Shown: piece after piece, positions 1 to 7,027 of the stretch | Layout of the letters: every line of letters begins with the position of its first letter | How positions within the stretch are numbered: position 1 is the first letter of the stretch | Origin: Candidatus Caenarcanales bacterium | GTDB lineage: Bacteria; Cyanobacteriota; Vampirovibrionia; LMEP-6097 | DNA: 26,110 nucleotides | Direction: 5' to 3' | Assembly (NCBI GenBank): GCA_021299565.1 | Contig: JAJTHA010000016.1 | Span: 1 to 26,110 of the forward strand | Position numbers and translations under genes: made by a program | Notes under the pieces: model-generated | What the model was told of the DNA's origin: nothing | Database searches by the model: none | The model's input: only the letters and a program-made list of their open reading frames with translations

Positions 1-1
1 A

Positions 2-523
2 GAAATTAGTTTTTCTGAAATTGGAGTTAAAGAAGTAGAGCTTTCAAGTGCTGATAGGGACTGGATTTTAAGTGCTCAGTATTATTTCTTGAATGACACT
101 AAAGATGGCGCCAAAATTGGTAGCGCGAGAGACTATACCACTGTAGAGATTTTAGAAGCACTCTGGGCAACAGCGGTTCATGTTGGAGTTGAGCCAAAAA
201 GATTTATAGTGCAGCTTTATAACGAATCTCGCTTCAATCCAAATGTCGTTGGAGCAGCTGGTGAAAGAGGCATAGGTCAATTTAAAAAATCCACTTCAGA
301 TTATAAAGGTTACGATTGGTATCAAATGTCTTCTGGCATTAGTGGTTTTGCTTATCAAGCAAAAGCTGCTGCTGAATACGTTAAATCAGTCGGAGAAGTC
401 GCTTATAATGGTGGCGGTGATCAAGGATCAAATTACAAGTCTAGAATTACTGATAAAGTTATTGCTATAGAACAAGTTAGCCAAGATTGTGATTTATCGC
501 AAATTGCTTTTTGCGAAAGCTAG
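2..523 (+). CDS. Lytic transglycosylase (SLT-type) domain protein, 5'-truncated
   Basis: The frame is open from the left edge, so the N-terminus lies outside the window; an internal TTG at 89 is not a credible start because coding sequence continues upstream of it. The visible C-terminal part has the SLT/goose-lysozyme-like pattern: a catalytic-Glu block ESRFNP, then GAAGERGIGQF, which corresponds to the family's 'GA.GLMQ' segment, then a tyrosine/asparagine-rich stretch with AYNGGG and YKSRI near the end, matching the family's 'aYN.G...v..Y...i' motif. Such enzymes cleave the MurNAc-GlcNAc bond of peptidoglycan in the periplasm. It ends 5 nt before the stop of the convergent gene at 529. Whether it is a free enzyme, a FlgJ-like flagellar hydrolase or a secretion-associated hydrolase cannot be told without the N-terminus. 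Confidence 0.75.
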   Translation, partial: EISFSEIGVKEVELSSADRDWILSAQYYFLNDTKDGAKIGSARDYTTVEILEALWATAVHVGVEPKRFIVQLYNESRFNPNVVGAAGERGIGQFKKSTSDYKGYDWYQMSSGISGFAYQAKAAAEYVKSVGEVAYNGGGDQGSNYKSRITDKVIAIEQVSQDCDLSQIAFCES

Positions 524-528
524 AAATT

Positions 529-765
529 TTAAATTAAATTGTGAGGTATAAATTTTTTGTTGAAATCCTCATGACCTAAACTAAATTTGCTTCTTAAAAG
601 ATAAATGGCAGTGCCTGCAGGACTTGCTCCATAGTTTTTTTTATAAAGACTAGCTAAATATTTATAAGCCTCTTCTTCCTCAAGAGCATCTATTCGCATC
701 AAGTCCACTTCCTCGATGCTTTCAATAAAATTGTTGATTATCCCTTCAGATAAGAACATGAGCAT
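529..765 (-). CDS. Small hypothetical protein (78 aa)
   Basis: I do not recognise this protein. It is acidic in the middle (EEVDLMRIDALEEEEAYKYL) and basic toward the C-terminus, with no membrane segment or signal peptide. The pattern DALEEEEAYKYLASLYKKNYG looks helical. It is the last gene of the minus-strand run pilO-hisS-tic20-like, 23 nt after the previous stop. The ATG at 765 has no convincing Shine-Dalgarno sequence; a second in-frame ATG two codons later is an alternative. Support is its position, its length and its plausible amino-acid composition; it could still be a chance frame. Confidence 0.5.
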   Translation of the reverse strand: MLMFLSEGIINNFIESIEEVDLMRIDALEEEEAYKYLASLYKKNYGASPAGTAIYLLRSKFSLGHEDFNKKFIPHNLI

Positions 766-788
766 TATATACCCACGTGTTTCACTTT

Positions 789-1223
789 CTATCTTAAGAA
801 CATATTAACCGCTTGAGAAATTGGAGGAATATAAGTAAATTTTCCTCTCAGGGTCCAGATTATTGCGTAAATCAAAAGTGCTTGCAAAATATATTGATAA
901 GCGATTAAAACATAGCTAGTAGCTTGATTTAAGAGCAAAATCAAATTATTGGTATAAGGTAAAAAACTGATTAAATTCAATAATAAGTTAGTAACCGCAG
1001 TCAAAAGCTGAGGTAAAAAAAATATAATCATATTCAATAAAAGTGCTTGATAAGCATGATATCTGATGAAATCTTTTAAATTTATTTTTTTAATGTTAAC
1101 AACGATTAACCAAATAATTGGCACCCAAGTCATAATGCTAAAAAAATAGGCTGTGTAAAAACAAGCACAAAAAATTTTTTCTGAAATAGTAGCGTAACTG
1201 CGCATAAAGTTTGCTCTGTACAA
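789..1223 (-). CDS. Tic20-like small integral membrane protein
   Basis: This protein of about 140 aa has three to four hydrophobic segments (about residues 19-44, 58-90 and 93-125). Two signatures fit the Tic20 family (chloroplast import component and its cyanobacterial homologues): FIRYHAYQALLL at about residues 52-63, which resembles the family's 'FiRfNamQAlLL', and a C-terminal YIPPISQAV, which resembles 'iPiISeAV'. Distant similarity to DUF4870 membrane proteins is the main alternative. In cyanobacteria the role of Tic20 homologues is not well settled, so no transport function is asserted. It begins 3 nt after the hisS stop. The longest frame starts with TTG at 1223; the ATG at 1205, six codons in, is an equally good start. 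No strong Shine-Dalgarno sequence is visible, so translation is probably coupled to hisS. Confidence 0.65.
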   Translation of the reverse strand: MYRANFMRSYATISEKIFCACFYTAYFFSIMTWVPIIWLIVVNIKKINLKDFIRYHAYQALLLNMIIFFLPQLLTAVTNLLLNLISFLPYTNNLILLLNQATSYVLIAYQYILQALLIYAIIWTLRGKFTYIPPISQAVNMFLR

Positions 1224-1226
1224 TTT

Positions 1227-2468
1227 TTATTCTAGCAACAATTCACAGAGTCTTTTGAAATCAAGCTCTTTAAACTCTTGATTGCTTTTGAGTTTTTTGA
1301 GTCCAAAAGTCCCTGCTTGTCTTTCGGATTCGAGGAAAAATATCACTTGATCAAAGTTTCTTTTGAGAGCTTTTTCTAGTTGCTTTTTGAATTTGGAGTT
1401 TTCGTAGTCAAATTCTACATTTAGATCAAGTTCGTTTCTTAGTTTTTTTGCCAATAATAGCGCTTCAGAGCTATCATCAGAAATAATAAAAGTTTTTTTC
1501 TCTTCTGCTAATTGATTTTCACCGATGAGTAGCGCTAGTCTTTCTAAGCCAAGTGCAAAGCCTACTGCTGGATTAGGATTGCCCCCAAGATCTTCAATGA
1601 GCTTATCGTAGCGACCGCCACCTAAAACTGTGCTTTGAGCTCCTAGGACATCACTGTCACATTTGATTTCAAAAACACAATGATCGTAGTAATCTAAACC
1701 TCGCACCAAATTTTCATCAACATGATATTTAATAGAAAGCTTTTCTAGACCGCTTTTGATGATTTCAAAAATGTTTTTTGATTCTTCATCATAAAACTCA
1801 TGGATCTTAGGAGCTTGTTTGTATAAATTCTGATCATGTTCAACTTTGCAATCAAGACATCTTAGTGGATTGACCTCCATACGTCTTTTACAGTCATCAC
1901 AAACTTTATCTTTGATGGCAAACAAAAATTGCTGTAGAGCATTTATATAATTTGTTCTAGAGTTTTTATTACCAAGAGAATTGATGTAAAGAGTCAAATT
2001 CGTAAGCTTCAAGCTATCTAATAATTGCATTCCAGAATTTATAACTTCAAGGTCTATGTGAGGACTAGCACTGCCAATAGCTTCTAAACCTATTTGGTGA
2101 AACTGTCTGTATCTTCCGGTTTGAGGTCTTTCGTAGCGAAACATTGGACCTCTGTACCAGAGCTTGATTGGTTTACCAGTGTGTTCAAGATGGTTTTCAA
2201 TAAAAGCTCTAACAACTCCAGCTGTTCCTTCTGGTCTGAGCGTCAAAGAACGCTCGGACTTATCGAGAAAAGTGTACATCTCTTTATTGACGATATCACT
2301 CGCTTCACCGACTGCTCTTAAAAACAAATTGGTGTCTTCAAAAATAGGAGTGCGGATTTCGTTAAAACCTGCTTGAGCAAAAACCTTTTCAGCTGTTTTT
2401 TCTATTAGTGACCAAAGTTTAGACTGAGCTGAAAGTATATCCTGAGTGCCTCTGGGAGCGTTAATCAT
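1227..2468 (-). CDS. hisS: Histidine--tRNA ligase
   Basis: Class II aminoacyl-tRNA synthetase that charges tRNA-His. At 413 aa it has the usual bacterial length. Visible landmarks are N-terminal PRGTQDIL, RPEGTAGVVRAF, the motif 2 region WYRGPMFRYERPQTGRYRQF, a CxxC...CxxC segment (CDDCKRRMEVNPLRCLDC), the histidine-specific LVRGLDYYDHCVFEI, and motif 3 GFALGLERL, followed by a C-terminal anticodon-binding domain. It starts 2 nt after the pilO stop (TAA-TA-ATG), so it is likely co-transcribed and coupled with pilO from the promoter at about 3169-3197, and it is followed closely by the Tic20-like gene. Pairing a pilus gene with a tRNA synthetase is unusual, but there is nothing odd in the protein itself. 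Confidence 0.97.
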   Translation of the reverse strand: MINAPRGTQDILSAQSKLWSLIEKTAEKVFAQAGFNEIRTPIFEDTNLFLRAVGEASDIVNKEMYTFLDKSERSLTLRPEGTAGVVRAFIENHLEHTGKPIKLWYRGPMFRYERPQTGRYRQFHQIGLEAIGSASPHIDLEVINSGMQLLDSLKLTNLTLYINSLGNKNSRTNYINALQQFLFAIKDKVCDDCKRRMEVNPLRCLDCKVEHDQNLYKQAPKIHEFYDEESKNIFEIIKSGLEKLSIKYHVDENLVRGLDYYDHCVFEIKCDSDVLGAQSTVLGGGRYDKLIEDLGGNPNPAVGFALGLERLALLIGENQLAEEKKTFIISDDSSEALLLAKKLRNELDLNVEFDYENSKFKKQLEKALKRNFDQVIFFLESERQAGTFGLKKLKSNQEFKELDFKRLCELLLE

Positions 2469-2470
2469 TA

Positions 2471-3160
2471 TTAGTTACTTTCTTGATTTATAGCTGTATA
2501 AGCAATTAGAGTAAAGGTCACATTCAAATTAGTATTTTTTGCTTCGGCTAAAGGATCTTTTATTCCGCCGCCGCCGCCAAACCTTTTATCAACATTGGAT
2601 CTTTGAGCGATACCAGCTCTTGTAATGCTGATATCAGTCACTTCAACTGCTCTATAGTAAGTAATAATATCTGTAAGAAACTTTTTGAGACTATCAAATT
2701 TACCTACTGCATCTATATTAATAACTGTTTTTAAAACTTTTGCATGCTGTTCTTCAAGCTGCATTCTTTGAGCTCTTGCTCTTGTCATTTGAGCTTTTAT
2801 CTCTTTACCAGACATGGTTACAGGCACAGCATCTTTTGGAACAAAACTATTGATTTCAATATTACTTGCTCTCGCCAAATTTTCTATGTCTCTAATTAAA
2901 AACCCTCTTTTCTCTGTGGTTGGTAATTGTTGTAAAAGAGCCGTGATTTCATCATCGAGTAGACCGAGTTTGTCTTTAAGTTCACCTAGAGATTTAGGAG
3001 TAATTTTAGAGTTATTGATTTGATCTTCTAAAGTGCTTACGGTGGTTTTTAGTTCGGCGTGTTTTTCAAAAGCTGGTCTGAAAATAAACCAAAAAACAGT
3101 TATAACCAGAATTACGCTGGCAATGGCTAGGATTTTCTTTTCTCGATCTTGTAAGAGCAC
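2471..3160 (-). CDS. pilO: Type IV pilus inner-membrane protein PilO-like
   Basis: 229 aa with a single N-terminal membrane anchor (about residues 10-28), a coiled-coil stretch (about 32-75, 'LKTTVSTLEDQINN...'), and a PilO-type periplasmic core: LPTTEKRGFLIRDIENLARASNI with VINIDAVGKFDSLKKFLTDI downstream, the arrangement of PilO/GspM-like alignment-complex proteins. PilO normally works with PilM, PilN and PilP to connect the pilus motor to the secretin. Here it is first in an operon with hisS, and no pilM or pilN is adjacent, which is unusual. Translation starts with GTG; a TGA sits two codons upstream in frame, so no earlier start is possible. There is no Shine-Dalgarno sequence, and the -10 box TATAAT ends 8 nt before GTG. 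A glycine run (about residues 196-200) near the C-terminus is a local oddity. Confidence 0.8.
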   Translation of the reverse strand: MLLQDREKKILAIASVILVITVFWFIFRPAFEKHAELKTTVSTLEDQINNSKITPKSLGELKDKLGLLDDEITALLQQLPTTEKRGFLIRDIENLARASNIEINSFVPKDAVPVTMSGKEIKAQMTRARAQRMQLEEQHAKVLKTVINIDAVGKFDSLKKFLTDIITYYRAVEVTDISITRAGIAQRSNVDKRFGGGGGIKDPLAEAKNTNLNVTFTLIAYTAINQESN

Positions 3161-3168
3161 TATTCAAA

Positions 3169-3197
3169 ATTATATGATGAGAAGCATTTATCAGCAA
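3169..3197 (-). promoter_or_regulatory. Promoter of pilO-hisS operon (leaderless-type)
   Basis: Read on the minus strand: TTGCTG (3197-3192), a 17-nt spacer, a perfect TATAAT (3174-3169), then 8 nt to the GTG start of pilO. The predicted transcription start coincides with, or is one base before, the start codon. Predicted from sequence only. Confidence 0.6.
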
Positions 3198-3236
3198 GGC
3201 TTAACTATTGCCCACTCATCATAAGTTAAATCTACA

Positions 3237-3339
3237 ACTATAAAGTCACTGCGAGCCGCAAAGCGGCGTGGCAGTCCAGTTTATTTTTAGCTCTGGATCG
3301 CCACGCCTCACTGCGTGAGGCTCGCGATGACTTTATAGT
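3237..3339. repeat. 103-bp palindromic REP/MITE-like element, copy 1
   Basis: Perfect 12-bp terminal inverted repeats (ACTATAAAGTCA at 3237-3248 against its complement at 3328-3339) enclose two arms that are inverted copies of each other (GCGAGCC...GGCGTGGC..TCCAG). Each arm also holds its own small hairpin (GCCGCAAAGCGGC and GCCTCACTGCGTGAGGC). The G+C content is far above the surroundings. It has no coding capacity. The layout matches dispersed REP/MITE-type palindromic units. It lies between the divergent promoters of pilO and the M23 gene. A related copy is at 4876-4963. Confidence 0.85.
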
Positions 3340-3406
3340 ATTATGCTTTAATTGCTTTACTACGTTAACTCTTTCATAACCCAAAATCAATAGAATACAG
3401 CTAAGT

Positions 3407-4264
3407 ATGCTAGGACCAGACGGCGCAGAAGCAAGAATGAATCAATTAATGGCTCGTGTTTATCAAGGGCCAGATACGAGCGCTACATCAACTTTAAACC
3501 AAGAAGCTAGTCCACAAAATTTTCAAGCCATGATTTCGATGATGCAAAATCAAATGCTAGTAGATTCTTTAAATCAAAACAACGATAAAGATTCCAACTC
3601 CAATCCTTTTGGATCAATGTTTGCAATGCAACAAAATCCCATGATGATGCAGATGATGATGGGTGGCGGTATGAATCCGATGAGTCAAATGCAAATGAAT
3701 CCAATGATGATGATGGGAGGCATGGACCCTATGATGATGCAGATGATGCAAGCAAAACAATCATCACCACTAGGACATGTTCATGACCAAGCTTTTGTTC
3801 CAAGTGGAGATTTTGTTATGCCAGTTGCAGGGCGCATTAGTAGTGAATACGGTCACAGACATCATCCTATCCAAGGGCATAGTCATTTTCATTCGGGAGT
3901 AGATATAGCTGCAGATAGAGGCACACCGATACGCATGCCTTGGGACGGAAAGGTAGTCCATGTAGGTTATGTTTCAGGCTTTGGTGATAACACTGTAATA
4001 GTTGCTCATGAAAACAATAAGCAAGCCGATGGCAAAATAGTTTATTCGATATTTGGACACAATGACAAAGCTTTAGTAAGAGTTGGAGATCAATTGCACG
4101 CTGGAGAAATCGTAGGCACAGTTGGTAGCGAAGGTAATTCTACAGGACCTCATTTACATTGGGAAACTCGTGTTGCAGAGCCTGGTGTAGAAGGTAGAGA
4201 AATTTTTGCTCAGAATGTTTCAAAAACAGTTGATCCTATGTCTTTAGTTCAGCAAACAGCTTAG
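3407..4264 (+). CDS. M23-family metallopeptidase with methionine-rich linker
   Basis: 285 aa. The C-terminal half (about residues 130-275) is a LytM/M23 domain with the zinc and catalytic motifs HSGVD (H162...D166), FGH (H218) and HLHW (H249/H251), which normally hydrolyses peptide cross-links in peptidoglycan. The N-terminal 130 residues are disordered-looking, Gln/Asn-rich and contain a block (about residues 79-114) with 20 methionines in 36 positions in NPM/MMM/GGM units. No signal peptide or membrane segment is visible, which is odd for an enzyme acting on the wall; export by a signal-less route such as a flagellar-type secretion system is possible but unproven. The ATG has no Shine-Dalgarno sequence; TAGAAT at 3391-3396 could be a -10 box, giving a leader of about 3 nt. 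The last 29 nt overlap rdgB on the other strand. Confidence 0.85.
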   Translation: MLGPDGAEARMNQLMARVYQGPDTSATSTLNQEASPQNFQAMISMMQNQMLVDSLNQNNDKDSNSNPFGSMFAMQQNPMMMQMMMGGGMNPMSQMQMNPMMMMGGMDPMMMQMMQAKQSSPLGHVHDQAFVPSGDFVMPVAGRISSEYGHRHHPIQGHSHFHSGVDIAADRGTPIRMPWDGKVVHVGYVSGFGDNTVIVAHENNKQADGKIVYSIFGHNDKALVRVGDQLHAGEIVGTVGSEGNSTGPHLHWETRVAEPGVEGREIFAQNVSKTVDPMSLVQQTA

Positions 4265-4823
4265 AAACTGCTTTTGCTCTATGACTCAAAGTGTTTTTAA
4301 GTTCTTCGGATAATTCAGCGACAGTTTTTTCGGGATATTCGTTAGGATGCACTATTGGATCGTAACCAAATCCTTGAGAGCCTTTGATCTCGTTTGCAAT
4401 TAGACCGTGCCATTCAGCTCTGACATGTTTTAGTTCTTGACCATTAGCGTCAATCAAAACTAAAGTACAAATAAATTTACATTTTCTATTTGAATTATCG
4501 CCTATATCGGCAAGTACATCTATTAGTCCATTTGCTTTTGATTTGAGGTATCTCGATGTGTAAATTCCTGGAGCATTCTCGAGAGCTTCTATTTCTATGC
4601 CGCTATCATCTGCTAGGCAAAGCTTGTTTGTGATTTTGGCTGCTGCTTTTGCTTTGAGCAAGGCGTTTTCATAATAACTAGAGCCAGTCTCTTCTACGTC
4701 AAAATCACCATGGTAAATATCATTGATATTTTTGAATTCAATATGATCGAGACCTTGCAGTTTTTTGATTAATTCAAATTCTTCAAGTTTACCTTTGTTG
4801 GTGGAGGCTATGATGATTTGCAT
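4236..4823 (-). CDS. rdgB: XTP/dITP diphosphatase (RdgB/HAM1 family)
   Basis: 195 aa, the full family length. It removes non-canonical purine triphosphates (dITP, XTP) from the nucleotide pool by hydrolysis to the monophosphate. Diagnostic motifs are the N-terminal STNKGKLEEF (family SxNxGKxxE), NALLKAKAAA, LADDSGIEIEAL (catalytic Asp pair), PGIYTSRY, GFGYDP and the C-terminal LSHRAKA. The stop lies 29 nt inside the 3' end of the convergent M23 gene. The ATG has no Shine-Dalgarno sequence; a TAAAAT -10 box ends exactly 7 nt upstream. A REP-like repeat lies upstream. Confidence 0.95.
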   Translation of the reverse strand: MQIIIASTNKGKLEEFELIKKLQGLDHIEFKNINDIYHGDFDVEETGSSYYENALLKAKAAAKITNKLCLADDSGIEIEALENAPGIYTSRYLKSKANGLIDVLADIGDNSNRKCKFICTLVLIDANGQELKHVRAEWHGLIANEIKGSQGFGYDPIVHPNEYPEKTVAELSEELKNTLSHRAKAVSKLFAELKT

Positions 4824-4830
4824 GCTAGAG

Positions 4831-4836
4831 ATTTTA
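4831..4836 (-). promoter_or_regulatory. -10 box of rdgB (leaderless-type)
   Basis: On the minus strand, TAAAAT is followed by 7 nt and then the rdgB ATG. No clear -35 hexamer is visible. Inferred from the recurring spacing seen at other genes in this window. Confidence 0.45.
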
Positions 4837-4875
4837 GCGCAACTACTTAGTATGAGCTAAATCAAAATCTTTGAA

Positions 4876-4963
4876 GTCACTCCGAGACCTGCGTAGCAGG
4901 TCGTGGGAGTCCAGAATGCACGGATGAGCTGGATTGCCACGCCGCTTCGCGGCTCGCAATGAC
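4876..4963. repeat. Palindromic REP/MITE-like element, copy 2
   Basis: A diverged relative of the 3237-3339 element: GTCAC.CCGAG...GTCCAG (4876-4913) is an inverted counterpart of CTGGATTGCCACG...CGCAATGAC (4929-4963). Each arm again has an internal hairpin (GACCTGCGTAGCAGGTC and GCCGCTTCGCGGC). It lies in the intergenic space between divergent rdgB and cysE. Arms and inner hairpins differ in sequence from copy 1 but keep complementarity, which suggests selection for structure or independent mobilisation. Confidence 0.8.
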
Positions 4964-5020
4964 CTGAAATTTATATTCCTGCTTTAAATGACTGAGTAGC
5001 TTCGATTTTAGGCTATAAGC

Positions 5021-5026
5021 TACAAT
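5021..5026 (+). promoter_or_regulatory. -10 box of cysE (leaderless-type)
   Basis: TACAAT followed by exactly 7 nt and the GTG start of cysE. There is no Shine-Dalgarno sequence. The -35 region is weak. Predicted start of transcription is the start codon itself. Confidence 0.5.
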
Positions 5027-5033
5027 ATTTATA

Positions 5034-5681
5034 GTGTTCAAAACCATAAAACAAGAACTCAACAACATCAAAAGCAAAGATCCAGCTTGCAACGATTGTT
5101 TTGGAATCTGGCTTTATTATCCAGGTTTTCAAGCAGTTATCGCGCATAGATTTTTCCATTGGCTTTATCAAAAAAAACCTTGTTTCGTTTTTAAATTTGT
5201 AGCAAGATTTTTGCAATATTTAGTGAGAATCATTACCGGAATTGAGATTCACCCAGCTGCACAAATCGGCAAAAATTTTTTTATTGATCATGGTTACGGA
5301 GTAGTGATTGGCGAGACTGCGATAGTTGGTGATGATGTCACTATTTATCAAGGAGTTACACTAGGTGGAGTTTCAACCAAAAAAGAAAAGCGTCACCCAA
5401 CTCTAGGCTCAAATATTGTTGTTGGTGCAGGCGCCAAGATACTTGGCAATATTACTATCGGAGATTATGTTCAAATTGGAGCAAATTCTGTCGTTGTCAA
5501 AGATGTGCCTTCAAATAGCACTGTAGTTGGTATTCCAGGAAGAATTGTCAAAATGAATGGAGAGATTAAAGAGACCATTGATAATTTGGCTCACGACAAA
5601 ACTCCAGACTATATCGGTAATTTGCTCGAAAATTTAACAAATCGTATTCAAGAGCTTGAGAAGAAATTAGAAAAATCATAA
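5034..5681 (+). CDS. cysE: Serine O-acetyltransferase
   Basis: 215 aa. It makes O-acetylserine from serine and acetyl-CoA, the first step of cysteine synthesis. It has the short N-terminal helical domain (KQELNNIKSKDPA, then YYPGFQAVIAHRFFHWLY) and a left-handed beta-helix built of hexapeptide repeats. Catalytic-site landmarks are GIEIHPAAQIGKNFFIDHGY, GVVIGETAIVGDDVTIYQGV with TLGG, RHPTLGSNIVVGAGAKILG, and VVGIPGRIV. The C-terminus (about residues 190-215) is a predicted coiled coil. Translation starts with GTG without a Shine-Dalgarno sequence. The 3' end overlaps the convergent HD-hydrolase gene by 6 nt. The length matches the short SAT class rather than the longer enterobacterial CysE. 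Confidence 0.93.
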   Translation: MFKTIKQELNNIKSKDPACNDCFGIWLYYPGFQAVIAHRFFHWLYQKKPCFVFKFVARFLQYLVRIITGIEIHPAAQIGKNFFIDHGYGVVIGETAIVGDDVTIYQGVTLGGVSTKKEKRHPTLGSNIVVGAGAKILGNITIGDYVQIGANSVVVKDVPSNSTVVGIPGRIVKMNGEIKETIDNLAHDKTPDYIGNLLENLTNRIQELEKKLEKS

Positions 5682-6959
5682 AACTGCAATCGCTTTATTA
5701 GAGCTGATTTCAGGCTTGCCATAAATTAGCCAAGTATTTTCGAAATCATTTTTAACTAATGAATTAACTACATGTGAAACAGTTGAAATTTCTTCTAGTG
5801 TCCCCATTTCATTTTGTACAAAAATAGCTTTGTGGAAATCACTAGCATCCGGATTATAAAAACTATAAGGATTAGAAGCGATGCTGATTATATCTAAATA
5901 GTATTCTGGATCTAAATTATTGTTGATCAATTCTTGAGATTTTTGTTTTTTTAATTCCTCAATATTTTGATCTTTATTGATTTTTTCTGCTTTAAAAATT
6001 TTGCGATGCATAAATCTTGCTGCAAGATCTTTGAGTATAAAATCTTTTTCGTAAATCCAATGCTTGATATGCTGCAATAAATTATTATCATCAAGCCATA
6101 GATATTCCTGAACGCTCATCTGTTCAGGACTTGTAAGCCACTTCATCATTGGGTTTTCGAGATATGCGATGCGGCGATTGCGAATTAGCATTTTGACTCT
6201 TTGGAAAAGTTTTAACAGTAGTGAATCACTAGCTAGGCATTTTTTGTGCTGATAAACCTGCAAGTACATAGAGTATCTCGCGTATAAATAGTCTTCAACA
6301 GCAAGCATGCCTTTTTGTCCTGACACCACAAGGCAGTCTTTATCAGTATTTAAAGATATGGAAGCAATGACCCTATTCAGATCAAAGTTTCCATATGAAG
6401 TACCCGTGTGATAACTATCTCTCAGTAGATAATCAAATCGATCACAATCAATCTGGCTACTAACTATATTCGATAAAAACTTCACTGGATATTTTTTGCT
6501 AAGTACCTCGCAAAGCTCTTGGCTAAAGCCTTTGCGGTACCTCTCCAGGATTTGATTAACTTCTGTATCAGGATCAAGAATAATTTTGCTAGACCAATAT
6601 TCATGTCTGATATTTGAAATTCCTTCGCTGCTATGACTCAGTGGTCCGTGCCCGATATCATGTAAAAGAGCTGCTGCCATAGTTAGAGCTCTATAATTAT
6701 CAAAAATCATTTCATCCAATTTAAGATCTTTTTGGATTTTGTTGATCATCATGCGCGCAACATGCATGGCGCCAAGTGAGTGAGGAAAGCGAGATGCTTC
6801 CGCACCATGAAAAGTAAACCAACCAGTGCCTAGTTGTCTGATCCATCTGAGTCTTTGCATTTCTTTGCAGTCTATTAATTGAATCAACAAATTTTCTACA
6901 AGATCTTCGCTGTCGAGCGTGATTTCTTTGTGTATTGGATCTCTATAAGTTCGTGACAT
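5676..6959 (-). CDS. SAMHD1/dGTPase-like HD-domain phosphohydrolase (COG1078 type)
   Basis: 427 aa. The N-terminus MSRTYRDPIHKEI is typical of the YwfO/SAMHD1-like group ('DPIHg.I'). HD-domain metal ligands are visible: FPHSLGAMHVARMM (H), ALLHDIGHGPLSH (HD), and QIDCDRFDYLLRDSYHTG (D). This is the arrangement of dNTP triphosphohydrolases, so dGTP/dNTP hydrolysis is the likely activity, though substrates of this bacterial subgroup vary. A lysine/glutamate-rich segment (about residues 322-345) may be a linker. The gene converges on cysE with a 6-nt overlap. No Shine-Dalgarno sequence is visible; TAAAAC at 6978-6973 is a weak -10 candidate with a leader of about 6 nt. Confidence 0.88.
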   Translation of the reverse strand: MSRTYRDPIHKEITLDSEDLVENLLIQLIDCKEMQRLRWIRQLGTGWFTFHGAEASRFPHSLGAMHVARMMINKIQKDLKLDEMIFDNYRALTMAAALLHDIGHGPLSHSSEGISNIRHEYWSSKIILDPDTEVNQILERYRKGFSQELCEVLSKKYPVKFLSNIVSSQIDCDRFDYLLRDSYHTGTSYGNFDLNRVIASISLNTDKDCLVVSGQKGMLAVEDYLYARYSMYLQVYQHKKCLASDSLLLKLFQRVKMLIRNRRIAYLENPMMKWLTSPEQMSVQEYLWLDDNNLLQHIKHWIYEKDFILKDLAARFMHRKIFKAEKINKDQNIEELKKQKSQELINNNLDPEYYLDIISIASNPYSFYNPDASDFHKAIFVQNEMGTLEEISTVSHVVNSLVKNDFENTWLIYGKPEISSNKAIAVL

Positions 6960-7012
6960 TAAATTAATTTTTGTTTTACCTGTTTTATTTTAACCTCGTT
7001 TTAATCTTTTAA

Positions 7013-7021
7013 TGCTATACA
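7013..7021 (+). promoter_or_regulatory. Extended -10 promoter of candidate small RNA
   Basis: TGCTATACA has the TGn extension plus a TATAAT-like hexamer and is the same form (TGCTAnAAT) as seen upstream of other genes here (7567-7575, 25165-25173). Initiation is expected near 7028. There is no coding sequence downstream on this strand. Confidence 0.4.
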
Positions 7022-7027
7022 AATACC

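Noticed and set aside
3237..4963. The two palindromic repeats as a CRISPR array or transposon ends
   Set aside because: There are only two copies, with no spacers, and the DNA between them is ordinary genes on both strands; each copy is a self-contained palindrome.
4877..5216. Minus-strand frames across the repeat and the start of cysE
   Set aside because: They run through the palindromic repeat and antisense to cysE, without start signals or recognisable product.
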